Below are positions 8,285-20,664 of a DNA stretch of 64,000 nucleotides, in pieces (the stretch's first letter is position 1; each line of letters opens with the position of its first letter). The stretch is from Methylobacter sp. (GTDB taxonomy: Bacteria > Pseudomonadota > Gammaproteobacteria > Methylococcales > Methylomonadaceae): positions 161,720-225,719 of the forward strand of contig JAQUOU010000003.1 in assembly GCA_028716975.1 (NCBI GenBank), written 5' to 3'. A program made the translations under genes and the position numbers. Under the pieces are notes generated by a model, which did no database searches, had not been told where the DNA came from, and saw only the letters and a list, made by a program, of their open reading frames with translations.

Positions 8285-8974
8285 TTATTCGGTGCTGCTT
8301 GCTGTATCCGGGCTCAGATTGTTGTAATCATCACTGCTGGGCTGGTTTTCGAGAAACTCTACTTTTACATTAGCCAAGCCGCGAATGCCGATTTGTTTTG
8401 CGGCCCCTTGCGATAAATCAATCAAACGGTTTTTCCTGAAGGGCCCTCGATCATTAACAAGTACCACCACAGAGCGGCCATTAAGCAAATTGGTTACCCG
8501 TACTTTACTGGGTAGCGGTAGTGTTTTATGCGCGGCTGTCAAGCCTTGCGGTTTAAATGGAGTGCCCATTGCGGTGCGATTACCTGACTCGTAGCCATAC
8601 CATGAGGCTATACCTCGTTCACTATAGCCTCTTCCAGATGCTATTGGATAGTAGGTTTGTCCTTTTACCTTATAAGGTTTGTTATAAGCTGCTATATCGC
8701 GATAAGTATGCGATTGTGTTGTCTCGGGCGGAAATAATAAGGGAGGTTCGGAAGCGCAGCCGCTGAATAGACCTGTTAGCAATATTATGAATCCGGATAA
8801 TGCATGGCGTGAGCAATTGTTAACAGTTTGAAAATAGAATATTGAAAGATGCCGGACAAGATTCTTTCGGCTGTTTAGATCTAGCTTCACCATGTTTTCT
8901 GAGCGGCTGCTAATCTGATTCATGTTGACGGCATTGCTCATAGTATTAGGGTGAGAGAAGTGTGGTTTAGTCAT
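8285..8974 (-). CDS. rlpA: RlpA-like lytic transglycosylase / rare lipoprotein A
   Basis: RlpA proteins cleave denuded peptidoglycan strands at the septum. The double-psi beta-barrel is clear: GIASWYGYESGNRTAMGTPF, then LTAAHKTLPLPSKVRVTNL, and VNDRGPFRKNRLIDLSQGAA with the catalytic-type Asp in NDRGPF. A lipobox-like GLFSGC precedes the domain. The head before the hydrophobic segment is long (about 60 residues from the first ATG), so the true start is uncertain; 8893 (MVKLDLNS) is an alternative, and neither has a strong ribosome site. There is no C-terminal SPOR domain. It stands alone, convergent with the regulator gene to its left. Confidence 0.9.
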   Translation of the reverse strand: MTKPHFSHPNTMSNAVNMNQISSRSENMVKLDLNSRKNLVRHLSIFYFQTVNNCSRHALSGFIILLTGLFSGCASEPPLLFPPETTQSHTYRDIAAYNKPYKVKGQTYYPIASGRGYSERGIASWYGYESGNRTAMGTPFKPQGLTAAHKTLPLPSKVRVTNLLNGRSVVVLVNDRGPFRKNRLIDLSQGAAKQIGIRGLANVKVEFLENQPSSDDYNNLSPDTASSTE

Positions 8975-9123
8975 CCGGAATAGGTCGCCAGATTAGAATA
9001 CCTATAGTTTTAATGGCTGAAGAAATTATAAGGGCTACTCCTAAATTAATAAAATTTTACTTCTTAGATCGAATGACAGGGCTACTGCATGAATTTAAGA
9101 ATGACTTATGCTTCTATATGAGA

Positions 9124-9146
9124 CCGGATGCTTTTGCAGCATCCGG
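9124..9146. terminator. Hairpin downstream of aqpZ
   Basis: A perfect 8-bp stem CCGGATGC / GCATCCGG with a 7-base loop lies 24 bases past the aqpZ stop (minus strand). No long U-run follows, so it may be a weak terminator or an mRNA-stabilising hairpin. Confidence 0.5.
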
Positions 9147-9169
9147 GTACGAATTTACGAATCTTAAAG

Positions 9170-9859
9170 TCAATCGGTGCTGCTGCCAATATAACGATAG
9201 ACGGTTGCCCCAAGTAGCGCTCCGATGATGGGAGCGACCCAAAATAACCAAAGTTGCGCTAATGCCCAATCCCCAACATAAAGAGCGACCCCGAGACTTC
9301 TTGCCGGGTTAACCGAGGTATTGGTGACTGGAATACTGATCAAGTGAATCAAGGTTAGACCCAGGCCAATTGCAATAGGAGCAAAGCCTTTTGGCGCTCG
9401 TATGTCGGTAGAGCCCAGGATAATGAGCAGGAACATCATCGTCATGACTACTTCAGTCACCAACGCAGCACGCAAGGAGTATCCGCCAGGCGAATGGTCG
9501 CCATAGCCATTGGAAGCAAAACCGGCGGAAACGTTGAAGCCTGCCTTGCCGCTGGCAATAAGATATAGAACGCCTCCGGCAACAATACCGCCTAATACCT
9601 GCGCGACAATATAGGGCAGCAATTTGTTTGCGGGAAAGCGCCCTCCGGCCCAAAGACCGATAGATACGGCCGGGTTGAGGTGACAACCGGAAATATGGCC
9701 GATCGCAAAAGCCATGGTTAAAAGAGTGAGACCGAAGGCGAAAGCCACTCCAAGGAATCCAATACCAACGGCCGGAAATCCTGCAGCTAAAACTGCGCTG
9801 CCGCAACCCCCAAGCACTAGCCAAAATGTTCCGAAAAACTCTGCACCATATTGTTTCAT
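9170..9859 (-). CDS. aqpZ: Aquaporin Z
   Basis: A six-helix water channel of 229 residues. Both NPA boxes are present: HLNPAVS in the first half and SVNPARS in the second. The arginine after the second NPA box and the histidine in [19 protein letters not shown] correspond to the selectivity filter of E. coli AqpZ, to which this stretch is almost identical from memory. The start is the ATG at 9859, preceded by GAGGAG at a good distance; an upstream start at 9874 would lack this signal. It is monocistronic, with a hairpin downstream. Water rather than glycerol transport is expected from the filter residues. Confidence 0.96.
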   Translation of the reverse strand: MKQYGAEFFGTFWLVLGGCGSAVLAAGFPAVGIGFLGVAFAFGLTLLTMAFAIGHISGCHLNPAVSIGLWAGGRFPANKLLPYIVAQVLGGIVAGGVLYLIASGKAGFNVSAGFASNGYGDHSPGGYSLRAALVTEVVMTMMFLLIILGSTDIRAPKGFAPIAIGLGLTLIHLISIPVTNTSVNPARSLGVALYVGDWALAQLWLFWVAPIIGALLGATVYRYIGSSTD

Positions 9860-10167
9860 GTTTATTCTCCTCACATTGTTTATCTAGGTCAGCTATCCCC
9901 AACTTATTATTGAGAGACATCTAACCCGGTGTAAAATATATGCTAATTGGGCGTATATTCTGGTTGGATGCTATCATTTTCAATAATAATTCAGCAACTA
10001 ATTTACAGAATAGTTCGGGCGTTAGTTTTTAACGCTTGCTTTCAGGAATTACAACCTCCTTGCTGACTTATAGTATTCGCCAGGGCGAAAGAATCGTTAT
10101 TCGGGCTGCTCAGCTTGGAGGTGGTGCTTTGGCTCGATTGAACACCATCTTAATCACCGCAGCATAA
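9860..10167. other. Gene-free stretch upstream of aqpZ
   Basis: About 300 bases hold no convincing gene. The part next to aqpZ must carry its promoter (an AT-rich segment with AAAATATATGCTAATTGGGC near 9935). Readings in all frames are short and unlike known proteins. Confidence 0.5.
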
Positions 10168-10395
10168 TTCTACTTTGTCAGATTACATGGACATCTATTC
10201 AAAGATCGTCATTCCGGCCTGGATGCCCGGACCCATCCGCCAGGAGCGGATGGGCATTTACCCCTTGGGGTGCGGGGCAGGATAGCCCCGCATGAATCCA
10301 GGCTCCAGGGACGGATTTAAACTCGCCATCCCGGGCGCTGGATACTCGCTTCCCGGCGAGTATGACGCGCTTTTGCATAATCTGACAAAGTAGAA
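10168..10395. mobile_element. MITE-like element with 18-bp terminal inverted repeats
   Basis: A 228-bp element is bounded by perfect 18-bp inverted repeats: TTCTACTTTGTCAGATTA at 10168-10185 and its reverse complement at 10378-10395. A direct ATAA lies immediately outside both ends (10164-10167 and 10396-10399), which may be a target duplication. The interior is GC-rich with further dyads (CGTCATTCCGG near 10208 and AGTATGACG near 10360) and no coding frame, as expected for a non-autonomous element mobilised by a transposase encoded elsewhere. Confidence 0.72.
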
Positions 10396-10488
10396 ATAAG
10401 ATAACCTGTTCAAATCTGTTCCGGTTATGTATCAGCCTGACAGTAAGCCAACGGAAAAAATTATTGTTTCGATAGCTCTTTGATACAG

Positions 10489-11256
10489 CTATTCATCCAT
10501 CCTTGAATAATAATTATAAAATTGCTTGGCTGTTCTTCCGCTTTTTGACGCCCTTGACAGGGCGAACATTTTTGCTGCTTCATGCAAGGCGTTTTTGTCT
10601 CCATGATAATTGGGGAAATAACTGTCTATAATCTCCAGATAGCCGTCCTTGTTTGCCTGGTAAAACGATAACCACAGCCCAAACCTGTCCGACAATGAGA
10701 TTTTTTCTTCAACGGCATCGGAATAATGCAATTCGCCGTCTACTAATTGGGAATCCAGATTGTCCTTCATATATTCAGGCAACAAATGCCTGCGGTTAGA
10801 AGTTGCATACAATAAGACATTCTCGGGCGGTCGTTCTATGGAGCCTTCAAGCACGGTTTTTAAAACCAGGTAGGAATTTTCATTGGCTTCAAATGAAAAG
10901 TCGTCACAATAAATAATAAATCGTTGCGGAAGTTCCCTTATTTCGTCAACTATATAAGGCAGGTTATATAAATCATTTTTGAATACTTCAATCAAACGCA
11001 ATCCGTCTGATTTATATTCATTAAGTATGGCTTTAATAAGTGAAGATTTTCCCGTGCCTCTTGCTCCCCATAACAACGCATTATTGGCCGGTTTATGTGC
11101 GATAAACCGTTCCGTATTTTTTACTAATTCATCTTTTTGACGATCAATGCCAATTAATGAACTCATGGTAATGGGGTCTATGGCTTTAACGGGACGGAGT
11201 ATTCCTGTTTGCTGCCTCCATATGGCGGCATGTATATGATTCCAGTCTATGCCCAT
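10489..11256 (-). CDS. DUF815-family AAA ATPase
   Basis: A 255-residue P-loop ATPase. Walker A is ALLWGARGTGKSSLIKA (about residues 66-82) and Walker B is RFIIYCDDFSF (about 113-123); a sensor-type Asn/Arg follows in LLYATSNRRHL. These phrases are typical of the DUF815 family, whose role is poorly defined. The start at 11256 (MGIDWNHIH) has GAGGA upstream, preferred over an extra 14 residues from 11298. It is not in an obvious operon: the MITE lies downstream and chaB is divergent upstream. Confidence 0.85.
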   Translation of the reverse strand: MGIDWNHIHAAIWRQQTGILRPVKAIDPITMSSLIGIDRQKDELVKNTERFIAHKPANNALLWGARGTGKSSLIKAILNEYKSDGLRLIEVFKNDLYNLPYIVDEIRELPQRFIIYCDDFSFEANENSYLVLKTVLEGSIERPPENVLLYATSNRRHLLPEYMKDNLDSQLVDGELHYSDAVEEKISLSDRFGLWLSFYQANKDGYLEIIDSYFPNYHGDKNALHEAAKMFALSRASKSGRTAKQFYNYYSRMDE

Positions 11257-11474
11257 AAAATTATTTTCCTCTGCATTATTTTTAATTAAAGTCAACAAAT
11301 AAACAGGATAGGTTTACCTGAAGAGGCGGTATAAATAAATTAACATAACTATTGCTAAAAGTCAGGAACGGGATTGGGAATAAGATGTCTATGGCTACAT
11401 AGTGCGCCAAGTGTTTTGCCGATTCATTGGCTTTATGAGTAACCTAACAATACTATGATATAGAAGGAGGGATA

Positions 11475-11684
11475 ATGCCTTATAAGCATATTACCGATCT
11501 GCCCGAATCCGTTCGGAATCATTTACCTCATCATGCCCAGGAAATTTACCAGGAAGCTTTTAACAATGCGTGGAAAGAATATAGCCACGAGGAAGAGCGT
11601 GCGCATCGGGTAGCTTGGTCAGCCGTAAAAAAGAAGTATGCCAAAAATGAAGCTACCGGAGAGTGGGAAGCAAAAAAAGAATAA
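11475..11684 (+). CDS. chaB: ChaB-family small protein
   Basis: A 69-residue protein with the ChaB signature: ITDLPESVRNHLPHHAQEIYQEAFNNAW followed by AHRVAWSAVKKKY. ChaB in E. coli was named as a putative regulator of cation transport, but the function is not well established. A strong ribosome site, AAGGAGG, precedes the ATG. It stands alone, ending 20 bases before the convergent end of ispB. Confidence 0.9.
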   Translation: MPYKHITDLPESVRNHLPHHAQEIYQEAFNNAWKEYSHEEERAHRVAWSAVKKKYAKNEATGEWEAKKE

Positions 11685-11704
11685 AGCAAATGGTTGCAGA
11701 TATA

Positions 11705-12715
11705 TCAGTAATTACGTTGCACAGAAAATTTCGCTAATGAAATTAAAGCATCCTTGTATAAGGAGTTTGGGAGCAAATTTAGCGATTTTATCGCTTTTTG
11801 AGCTTCCGCCTCTGCAAGTTGCTCGGTATACTCAATAGCTTTGGTTTTTTGCACGACCGCGTAAACTTCATTAAATGCATCGCGATTGCTATTTCTGATG
11901 GCATCAGTAATGATTTTAGCTTCACTTTTGCTGCCGTTTTGAATGGCATAAATCAAGGGCAGGGTAGGTTTGCCTTCGGCAAGATCATCGCCGAGGTTTT
12001 TACCCAGTTCTTCCTTATTGGCCTTATAATCAAGTACGTCATCAATCAATTGGAAAGCAATTCCCAGGTGTTGTCCATAGTTTGCCAGACCCTCTTCTAT
12101 TTTAGCGGATGCTCCTACGATAACCGCGCTTAACCTGGTAGCCGCACTGAATAAAATAGCTGTTTTTCTGGCAATAACTTCAAGATATTTGTCTTCTGTA
12201 GTCTCAGGGTTATTGCAGTTTAAAAGCTGCAGTACTTCACCTTCGGCAATTGCGGTTGTAGTTTGGGAAAGAATTTCCATGACTCGCATATTACCCGTAC
12301 GAACCATCATTTCAAAAGCGCTCGAATAAAGATAATCCCCAACTAATACACTGGCGGGGTTACCCCAGACGGCATTGGCCGATTCTTTGCCGCGTCTGAG
12401 GTCTGAGTCATCTACAACGTCATCATGCAGGAGCGTTGCTGTGTGAATAAACTCAATAACTGCGGCCAGTATCAAATGATGCTCGTTAACTCCTCCCAGC
12501 GCTTTGGCAGCAAGTAACAACAGCATGGGGCGTAATCTTTTGCCACCGCTACCGACTATATAGTGACTCATCTGGTTTATAAGGATAACATCTGAACTTA
12601 ACTCGTCAATAATGAGTTGGTCGACCGCTTTGGCTTCGGCTGTAGTTAAATTCTTAATGGAATCAAAATCAATGTGAGTCTCTGCGTGCGAAGAGAGTTT
12701 AGAATGCGATGCCAT
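11705..12715 (-). CDS. ispB: Octaprenyl diphosphate synthase
   Basis: This trans-polyprenyl synthase makes the side chain of ubiquinone. The first aspartate-rich motif is LLHDDVVDDSDLRRG (about residues 96-110) and the second is QLIDDVLDY (about 225). GGKRLRP near residue 57 is the isopentenyl-diphosphate binding loop. At 336 residues it is a little longer than E. coli IspB (323). It is divergent from rplU-rpmA, the usual gammaproteobacterial arrangement. Chain length (C40 or another) cannot be read with certainty by eye. Confidence 0.95.
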   Translation of the reverse strand: MASHSKLSSHAETHIDFDSIKNLTTAEAKAVDQLIIDELSSDVILINQMSHYIVGSGGKRLRPMLLLLAAKALGGVNEHHLILAAVIEFIHTATLLHDDVVDDSDLRRGKESANAVWGNPASVLVGDYLYSSAFEMMVRTGNMRVMEILSQTTTAIAEGEVLQLLNCNNPETTEDKYLEVIARKTAILFSAATRLSAVIVGASAKIEEGLANYGQHLGIAFQLIDDVLDYKANKEELGKNLGDDLAEGKPTLPLIYAIQNGSKSEAKIITDAIRNSNRDAFNEVYAVVQKTKAIEYTEQLAEAEAQKAIKSLNLLPNSLYKDALISLAKFSVQRNY

Positions 12716-12902
12716 TATTATAGTGCTGAGTGTGTAGGTTTGGGTTATTTTCCATATGGATAGCTATGAAACACAAAGCTGTTAAGCTATTATAACTGAA
12801 TAGAAAGTGAACCGCTCGTGCTATTGAAGGTGGGGATAAGGGAGGGCAAATATTTTCTATGCTACTTTGAAAAGAGATTTATAGAGTAAATAGAATTTAG
12901 GT

Positions 12903-12931
12903 TTGACTCAGTTTGGTTTTAAAAATATACT
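12903..12931 (+). promoter_or_regulatory. Sigma-70 promoter of rplU-rpmA
   Basis: TTGACT at 12903-12908 and TATACT at 12926-12931 are separated by exactly 17 bases, a near-consensus promoter 45 bases before the rplU start. Confidence 0.75.
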
Positions 12932-12975
12932 AGTCTGTTCATTTAACAGATTAATGCTTGATGGAGCTTACGCAG

Positions 12976-13287
12976 ATGTATGCGGTAATTCAAACAGGTG
13001 GTAAACAGTACCGCGTTGAAGAAGGTACTACCTTAAAAATAGAAAAACTTGAGCTCGGAGCAGGGGACGGCATTGAATTCGATAACGTGCTGATGATTCA
13101 AGCGGGCGATACTGTTAAAATCGGTCAGCCTTTTATTGAAGGCGGCAAGGTTACAGCGATGGTCGTGTCTCAAGGCAGACATAAAAAAATTAAAATTATT
13201 AAATTCAGAAGACGTAAGCACCATATGAAGCAGATGGGACATCGTCAATACTATACAGAAATCCAGATTACTGGCATTTCTGCTTAA
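12976..13287 (+). CDS. rplU: 50S ribosomal protein L21
   Basis: A 103-residue large-subunit protein beginning [17 protein letters not shown] and ending with the conserved [21 protein letters not shown]. The start is fixed at 12976 by homology and by GGAG nine bases upstream; upstream TTG and ATG codons at 12958 and 12961 are in frame but not needed. It is followed 15 bases later by rpmA. Confidence 0.98.
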   Translation: MYAVIQTGGKQYRVEEGTTLKIEKLELGAGDGIEFDNVLMIQAGDTVKIGQPFIEGGKVTAMVVSQGRHKKIKIIKFRRRKHHMKQMGHRQYYTEIQITGISA

Positions 13288-13302
13288 TATAAGGAGTTAC
13301 AG

Positions 13303-13560
13303 ATGGCTCATAAGAAAGCTGGTGGAAGTACCCGAAACGGACGCGACTCTAATGCAAAAAGATTAGGCGTAAAGCGGTTCGGTGGAGAGATTGTAACAGC
13401 GGGAAATATAATTGTCCGTCAACGTGGAACCCGTTTTCATGCGGGCAGCAATGTAGGTTGCGGAAAAGATCATACCTTGTTCGCAACAGCGGATGGCGAA
13501 GTGGTATTTGAGGTTAAAGGCCCTAACAGCCGGAAATTTGTCAGTATTGTTGCAGCATAA
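13303..13560 (+). CDS. rpmA: 50S ribosomal protein L27
   Basis: An 85-residue protein beginning [20 protein letters not shown], with the lysine-rich N-terminus that reaches the peptidyl-transferase centre, and with [25 protein letters not shown] precedes the ATG. Second gene of the rplU-rpmA unit, followed by two hairpins. Confidence 0.98.
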   Translation: MAHKKAGGSTRNGRDSNAKRLGVKRFGGEIVTAGNIIVRQRGTRFHAGSNVGCGKDHTLFATADGEVVFEVKGPNSRKFVSIVAA

Positions 13561-13562
13561 AA

Positions 13563-13641
13563 CTCAACCCGCACTATAAGTTTAGTGCGGGTTGAGTAGG
13601 TTGCTAAAAAGCTCCGCTGTTTACATGGCGGGGCTTTTTTT
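13563..13641 (+). terminator. Two hairpins after rpmA, the second a Rho-independent terminator
   Basis: A perfect 14-bp stem (13563-13576 with 13583-13596, loop of 6) begins two bases after the rpmA stop and has no U-run. A second hairpin, AAGCTCCGC at 13609-13617 with GCGGGGCTT at 13628-13636, is followed by a run of T and looks like a true intrinsic terminator. Together they partly separate ribosomal-protein expression from obg. Confidence 0.8.
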
Positions 13642-13679
13642 GTTTTTATCGATTGGATTTTAAGTATTGTGACGTGTGA

Positions 13680-15825
<2,146 letters not shown>

Positions 15826-15841
15826 GAAATAATCAGCCAAT

Positions 15842-15878
15842 AAAAAAGGCCGCAACTCAAAGGAGTCCGGCCTTTTTT
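15842..15878. terminator. Bidirectional Rho-independent terminator between proB and rpsT
   Basis: AAAAAAGGCCG at 15842-15852 pairs perfectly with CGGCCTTTTTT at 15868-15878. The A-run and T-run make it work in both directions, ending proB on the plus strand and rpsT on the minus strand. Confidence 0.88.
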
Positions 15879-15896
15879 GGAAAAGCTGCTACAGCA

Positions 15897-16160
15897 TTAT
15901 GCAATAGATTTCAATTTTGAATTCAGTCTGCTCTTGCTGCGCGAGGCTTTATTTTTGTGAATAATGCCCTTGGTTACTGCTGAATCGATAATAGGCACTG
16001 CAGTGTTGTATGCTGCTTGCGCTTTCTCCTTGTCGCCGGCATTCACTGCGGCAATGACTTTTTTTACGAAAGTGCGTAAGTTGCTGCGTTGTCCTGCGTT
16101 GCGAATACGGCTTTTTTCTGCTTGTTTCGCCCGCTTTTTAGCTTGTGCTGTATTTGCCAT
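15897..16160 (-). CDS. rpsT: 30S ribosomal protein S20
   Basis: An 87-residue basic protein beginning [18 protein letters not shown] and ending [10 protein letters not shown], typical S20. It is monocistronic, with its own promoter and a shared terminator, and is divergent from ribF as in other Gammaproteobacteria. Confidence 0.98.
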   Translation of the reverse strand: MANTAQAKKRAKQAEKSRIRNAGQRSNLRTFVKKVIAAVNAGDKEKAQAAYNTAVPIIDSAVTKGIIHKNKASRSKSRLNSKLKSIA

Positions 16161-16198
16161 AGTATGTCGATTACTACCGGTAGTTAATTAGATTGAGC

Positions 16199-16227
16199 AT
16201 TATCAATATAAATGCTATTTTTGTCAA
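16199..16227 (-). promoter_or_regulatory. Sigma-70 promoter of rpsT
   Basis: On the minus strand, TTGACA (16227-16222) and GATAAT (16204-16199) are separated by 17 bases, about 39 bases upstream of the rpsT start. Near-consensus spacing and sequence. Confidence 0.78.
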
Positions 16228-16372
16228 ATTTTAACTGTTAACTAAAGGATTGGCATTGAGCAGGCGGTTGTTAAAATCCACAGTGGTGCGACCTTAATGT
16301 TGACTGGCTTAAGACTACGGCATTTGACTAATATAAATGGTAAAATGGCAATTTTTTTGAACTTTTCATTGA

Positions 16373-17305
16373 ATGCGTTTAATTAGAGGATTATCTCATA
16401 TAGCGCCGTTGAAAAACGGTTGCGTCCTGACGATCGGCAATTTTGACGGATTGCATTTGGGCCATCGAGCGGTGATAAAAAAATTGGTTGAACGCGGCAC
16501 TTCATTAGCTTTGCCTGTCGTTATCATGATCTTTGAGCCGCAACCGCTGGAATATTTTTTAGGAGAGAACGCCCCATCCAGATTAATGTGCCTGCGAGAA
16601 AAAGCAGTGCAGTTTTCTAAACTGCCCATTGATTACCTGTTGATCGTGCGGTTTAATAAATATTTCAGCAATTTTGATGCTGAGCAGTTCATTGATGACG
16701 TTTTAATAAAGAAATTGAATGTCAAGCATCTGGTAATTGGCGATGATTTCCATTTTGGTAAGGCTAGGCGCGGTAATTTTGCCATGCTTAAGGAAAAGGG
16801 AGAAATATATGGCTTTAAGGTGGAGGATACCGGGTCTTATTATATAGACGGGCTTAGGATAAGTAGTACCCTGATCAGGGATGCCCTGCTAAGCGGAGAT
16901 TTGGCCAAGGCAGAGAGATTGCTGGGTTATTGTTATTCTATTTGCGGACGGGTAGCGCATGGAGATAAACGTGGAAGAACTATCGGATATCCTACTGCAA
17001 ACATTGAAATGTTCAGGAAAAATACCCCTGTTGACGGCGTATTTGCCGTTACCATGACGGGTATTGACGGAATGGAAATTAAGGGAGTTGCCAATGTCGG
17101 CACTCGACCCACGATTGACGGTGGCTCAAAGGTTATACTGGAAACGCATTTATTTGATTTTGATAAAGAAATTTATGGCCGATATGTGGAAGTGAATTTT
17201 AAACAAAAGATTAGGGATGAAAAGCGTTTTCAGTCGCTGGACGAGCTTAAAGCCCAGATCGTAAAAGATGTAATTGAGACTAAAAAATTTTTTGCGGGAT
17301 TTTAA
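16373..17305 (+). CDS. ribF: Bifunctional riboflavin kinase / FAD synthetase
   Basis: Makes FMN and FAD from riboflavin. The N-terminal nucleotidyltransferase domain has [17 protein letters not shown] (about residues 19-35) and [16 protein letters not shown]; the C-terminal riboflavin kinase domain has [13 protein letters not shown] and GVFAVTM. 310 residues is standard. It is followed six bases later by ileS in the typical ribF-ileS-lspA order. Confidence 0.97.
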   Translation: MRLIRGLSHIAPLKNGCVLTIGNFDGLHLGHRAVIKKLVERGTSLALPVVIMIFEPQPLEYFLGENAPSRLMCLREKAVQFSKLPIDYLLIVRFNKYFSNFDAEQFIDDVLIKKLNVKHLVIGDDFHFGKARRGNFAMLKEKGEIYGFKVEDTGSYYIDGLRISSTLIRDALLSGDLAKAERLLGYCYSICGRVAHGDKRGRTIGYPTANIEMFRKNTPVDGVFAVTMTGIDGMEIKGVANVGTRPTIDGGSKVILETHLFDFDKEIYGRYVEVNFKQKIRDEKRFQSLDELKAQIVKDVIETKKFFAGF

Positions 17306-17310
17306 TTGTT

Positions 17311-20142
17311 ATGACGATGGATTATAAAAAAACACTCAATTTACCTAGCACTGCGTTCCCTATGAAAGGTAATCTGGCGCAACGTGAGCCGGAACGGTTA
17401 AAAAAATGGCGCGAAGCTGACTTGTATCTCAAAATCAGAGAGGCTTTTGCCGGTCGCCCCAAGTTTATTTTGCATGATGGCCCTCCCTATGCTAATGGCG
17501 AGATTCATATCGGGCATGCGGTCAATAAGGTTTTAAAAGACATTATCATCAAATCAAAATCGCTCAGCGGTTTTGATGCGCCTTATGTACCGGGCTGGGA
17601 TTGTCATGGTTTGCCGATTGAATTGATGGTGGAAAAGAAAATCGGTAAAGCGGGCGTTAAAGTGTCACCTGCTGTTTTTCGCAAAGCCTGCAGGGATTAT
17701 GCAGGAAAGCAGGTTAATTTACAGAAAGAAGCCTTTATCCGCCTGGGTATTTTAGGTGATTGGGATAATCCGTATTTAACGATGGATTTTGCGTTTGAAG
17801 CCAATATCGTTCGCTCTTTGGGAAGAATCGCCGGCAAAGGGCACATAACAAAAGGCGCTAAACCAGTGCACTGGTGTATGGATTGCGGATCGGCATTAGC
17901 CGAAGCGGAAGTCGAGTATGAAGATAAACATTCGCCCGCGATTGATGTGAGGTTTCGAGTGGCTGATGTGGCCGGCTTTATGGCGAGTTGCCATCATGCT
18001 CCCCGGCATGAAGGAGAAGGGCCGTTGTCTGTGGTTATTTGGACAACTACACCCTGGACGCTGCCCGCGAATCAGGCCGTTGCGTTAAATCTTGATCTGG
18101 AATATGCCGTAGTTCAAAGCGAGAAGGACGGCTATAAAGAGCGGCTGATTGTTGCAGAAGCATTGCTTAAAGATGCGATGTTGCGCTATGAAATTGAAAA
18201 TTATCATGTGATCGCCTACTGCAAAGGCGCAGCGTTAGAACATCAGTTACTACAGCATCCTTTTTATGACCGGCAAGTCCCTATAATTCTCGGCGATCAT
18301 GTCACTACCGAGGCCGGTACGGGAGCGGTACATACAGCGCCGGGGCATGGACAGGACGATTATGTCATCGGTCAAAAATACGGTTTACCGGTCGATAATC
18401 CGGTAGGCAGTGACGGCGTTTTTCTGCCAAACACAGAAATATTTGCCGGTGAACATGTATTCAGCGCCAATGAGCATGTCATTAAAGTACTGGAAGAAAA
18501 CGGCAAGCTCGTGCATCAAGTGGCAATTATGCACAGCTATCCGCATTGCTGGCGCCATAAAACCCCGATCATTTTCAGGGCTACGCCGCAGTGGTTTATT
18601 GCGATGGATAAAAATAAATTGCGGGAGCGGGCGCTAAATGAGATTAAGCGGGTAGCATGGATCCCTGAATGGGGTCAGGCGCGCATTGAAAGCATGCTGG
18701 AAGGCCGTCCTGACTGGTGCATTTCGCGTCAGCGCACATGGGGCGTGCCGATCACTTTTTTTGTCGATAAAGAAACCGGCGAATTGCATCCGCGTACCGC
18801 AGAGTTAATTGAACAAGCAGCGAAAAGAATTGAAGAAAAGGGCATAGAGGCCTGGTTTGAACTCGATGCGGCCGAATTAATCGGTGATGAAGCCGCGCAA
18901 TACGAAAAGATGACGGATACACTGGATGTCTGGTTTGACTCCGGTGTTACGCATGCCTGCGTATTGGATAAGCGAGAGCAGTTGCGCTTTCCGGCTGATT
19001 TGTATCTGGAAGGCTCAGACCAGCATCGCGGCTGGTTTCAATCCTCATTGCTGGCTTCCACGGCAATGCATGATGTTGCACCCTACAAGGCTGTGTTGAC
19101 GCATGGATTTACGGTGGATGCGGATGGAAAAAAAATGTCCAAATCGAAAGGTAATGTGGTTGCTCCGCAGTCAATCATGAAAGATTTGGGTGCGGATGTA
19201 TTGCGTCTATGGGTTGCGGCAACGGATTATCGCGGGGAAATGTCAGTATCCAATGAAATTCTTACCAGGACAGCGGATGGCTACAGACGCCTAAGAAATA
19301 CGGCGCGATTCCTGTTATCCAACCTGGATGACTTCGATCCCGCCCAACATTTAGTCGAAAGTAATGAATTGCTGGCACTGGATCGCTGGATTGTAGATAG
19401 AGCTTATGCTCTGCAGGAAGACGTTATAACAGCGTATGCAAACTATCAGTTTCAACCCGTCTATCAGAAAGTACATCACTTTTGCGTAATTGATCTGGGC
19501 GGGTTTTATCTCGATATTATTAAGGACCGTCAATATACCGCCCAAAAAGAGGGTCTCGCGCGACGCTCTGCACAAACGGCCATGTACCATGTGCTGGAAG
19601 CATTGACGCGTTGGCTGGCGCCGATTATCAGTTATACCGCTGATGAAATCTGGCAGTATCTGCCGGGTGAACGTAGCGAGTCGGTATTTTTGGAAACCTG
19701 GTATCAGGGCTTGATCAAGCTGGATGATAATTCTGCTATGAATCGGGATTTTTGGCAGAAAATCATGACAGTACGAACCGCGGTCAGTAAAGAGCTGGAG
19801 AAGAGCCGGGCCAAAGGTGATATCGGTTCTTCCCTGAATGCAGAAGTTGAACTTTATTGTAACGCCGCTTTTTTTGACGTACTGAATCAGTTGGCGGATG
19901 AGTTGCATTTTATTTTTATTACCTCCGATGCTTCGGTCATGGCTGAGAAATTTTGCCCGGACGACGCCATTCAAACTGAAGTTGAAGGCGTCAAATTGAA
20001 AGTCATCGTCTCTGAACATAAAAAGTGTGTGCGCTGCTGGCATCAAAAGTTTGATGTGGGCGAAAGTGCAGATCATCCTGAACTGTGCGGGCGTTGTGTA
20101 GAAAACGTAGCAAGTGCGGGCGAAACCCGCCGGTTTGCGTGA
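17311..20142 (+). CDS. ileS: Isoleucyl-tRNA synthetase
   Basis: A class I tRNA synthetase of 943 residues. The HIGH motif is in [17 protein letters not shown] (about 57-73), the KMSKS loop in [14 protein letters not shown], and the editing domain shows [17 protein letters not shown]. The C-terminal zinc site has [14 protein letters not shown] and LCGRCVENV. The start [14 protein letters not shown] matches the family. It overlaps or abuts lspA, a common operon. Confidence 0.98.
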   Translation: MTMDYKKTLNLPSTAFPMKGNLAQREPERLKKWREADLYLKIREAFAGRPKFILHDGPPYANGEIHIGHAVNKVLKDIIIKSKSLSGFDAPYVPGWDCHGLPIELMVEKKIGKAGVKVSPAVFRKACRDYAGKQVNLQKEAFIRLGILGDWDNPYLTMDFAFEANIVRSLGRIAGKGHITKGAKPVHWCMDCGSALAEAEVEYEDKHSPAIDVRFRVADVAGFMASCHHAPRHEGEGPLSVVIWTTTPWTLPANQAVALNLDLEYAVVQSEKDGYKERLIVAEALLKDAMLRYEIENYHVIAYCKGAALEHQLLQHPFYDRQVPIILGDHVTTEAGTGAVHTAPGHGQDDYVIGQKYGLPVDNPVGSDGVFLPNTEIFAGEHVFSANEHVIKVLEENGKLVHQVAIMHSYPHCWRHKTPIIFRATPQWFIAMDKNKLRERALNEIKRVAWIPEWGQARIESMLEGRPDWCISRQRTWGVPITFFVDKETGELHPRTAELIEQAAKRIEEKGIEAWFELDAAELIGDEAAQYEKMTDTLDVWFDSGVTHACVLDKREQLRFPADLYLEGSDQHRGWFQSSLLASTAMHDVAPYKAVLTHGFTVDADGKKMSKSKGNVVAPQSIMKDLGADVLRLWVAATDYRGEMSVSNEILTRTADGYRRLRNTARFLLSNLDDFDPAQHLVESNELLALDRWIVDRAYALQEDVITAYANYQFQPVYQKVHHFCVIDLGGFYLDIIKDRQYTAQKEGLARRSAQTAMYHVLEALTRWLAPIISYTADEIWQYLPGERSESVFLETWYQGLIKLDDNSAMNRDFWQKIMTVRTAVSKELEKSRAKGDIGSSLNAEVELYCNAAFFDVLNQLADELHFIFITSDASVMAEKFCPDDAIQTEVEGVKLKVIVSEHKKCVRCWHQKFDVGESADHPELCGRCVENVASAGETRRFA

Positions 20143-20147
20143 TTGAT

Positions 20148-20627
20148 ATGGTGAAATGGCTATGGTTGTCATTGTTGACGCTAATCCTGGATCAGGGAAG
20201 CAAGCTGGCTGTAGATAAATCCATGCAGCTTTACCAATCCATTCCGGTAATACCGTATTTTAATTTGACCTACGTGCATAATACCGGTGCTGCTTTCAGT
20301 TTTTTGAGTGAAGCCGGAGGCTGGCAGCGCTGGTTTTTTGCCGGTTTGGCTTTAGTGATTAGCGTCGTGATTACAATCTGGCTGGTCAGGTTGAAAAGCC
20401 ATGAAACCTTGCTGGCCGTAGCGTTAGCGCTGGTTTTAGGAGGCGCGGCCGGCAATTTGATTGACCGGCTTGCTTATGGTTATGTTATCGACTTTCTTGA
20501 TGTTTATTATCAGGACTGGCATTGGCCCGCTTTTAATATTGCCGATTCTGCCATAACTTTAGGGGTGATTTTGATGCTTGCGGAGTCATTCGGTTTAGGA
20601 CATGCTAAACAGGCTGATGCGTTATAA
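20148..20627 (+). CDS. lspA: Lipoprotein signal peptidase II
   Basis: An inner-membrane aspartyl protease that cleaves lipoprotein signals, with four hydrophobic segments in 159 residues. The catalytic aspartates sit in GGAAGNLIDRL and PAFNIADSAIT, and the phrase YVHNTGAAFSFL is conserved. The ATG at 20148 gives MVKWLWLSLLT; a GTG at 20139 overlapping the ileS stop is possible and would add three residues. The many lipoproteins in the window (outer-membrane channel, 4868 and 48444 proteins) are likely substrates. Confidence 0.96.
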   Translation: MVKWLWLSLLTLILDQGSKLAVDKSMQLYQSIPVIPYFNLTYVHNTGAAFSFLSEAGGWQRWFFAGLALVISVVITIWLVRLKSHETLLAVALALVLGGAAGNLIDRLAYGYVIDFLDVYYQDWHWPAFNIADSAITLGVILMLAESFGLGHAKQADAL

Positions 20628-20664
20628 GCAGAAGGTTTGTATTTTCAGCTTTTAGCCTTGGGCC

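Noticed and set aside
9453..9920. 155-codon minus-strand frame rich in Arg, Cys and Ser
   Set aside because: It overlaps aqpZ in another frame; aqpZ is certain and the frame has no family features.
19351..20172. 273-codon minus-strand frame opposite ileS
   Set aside because: Antisense shadow of ileS and lspA with no motifs.
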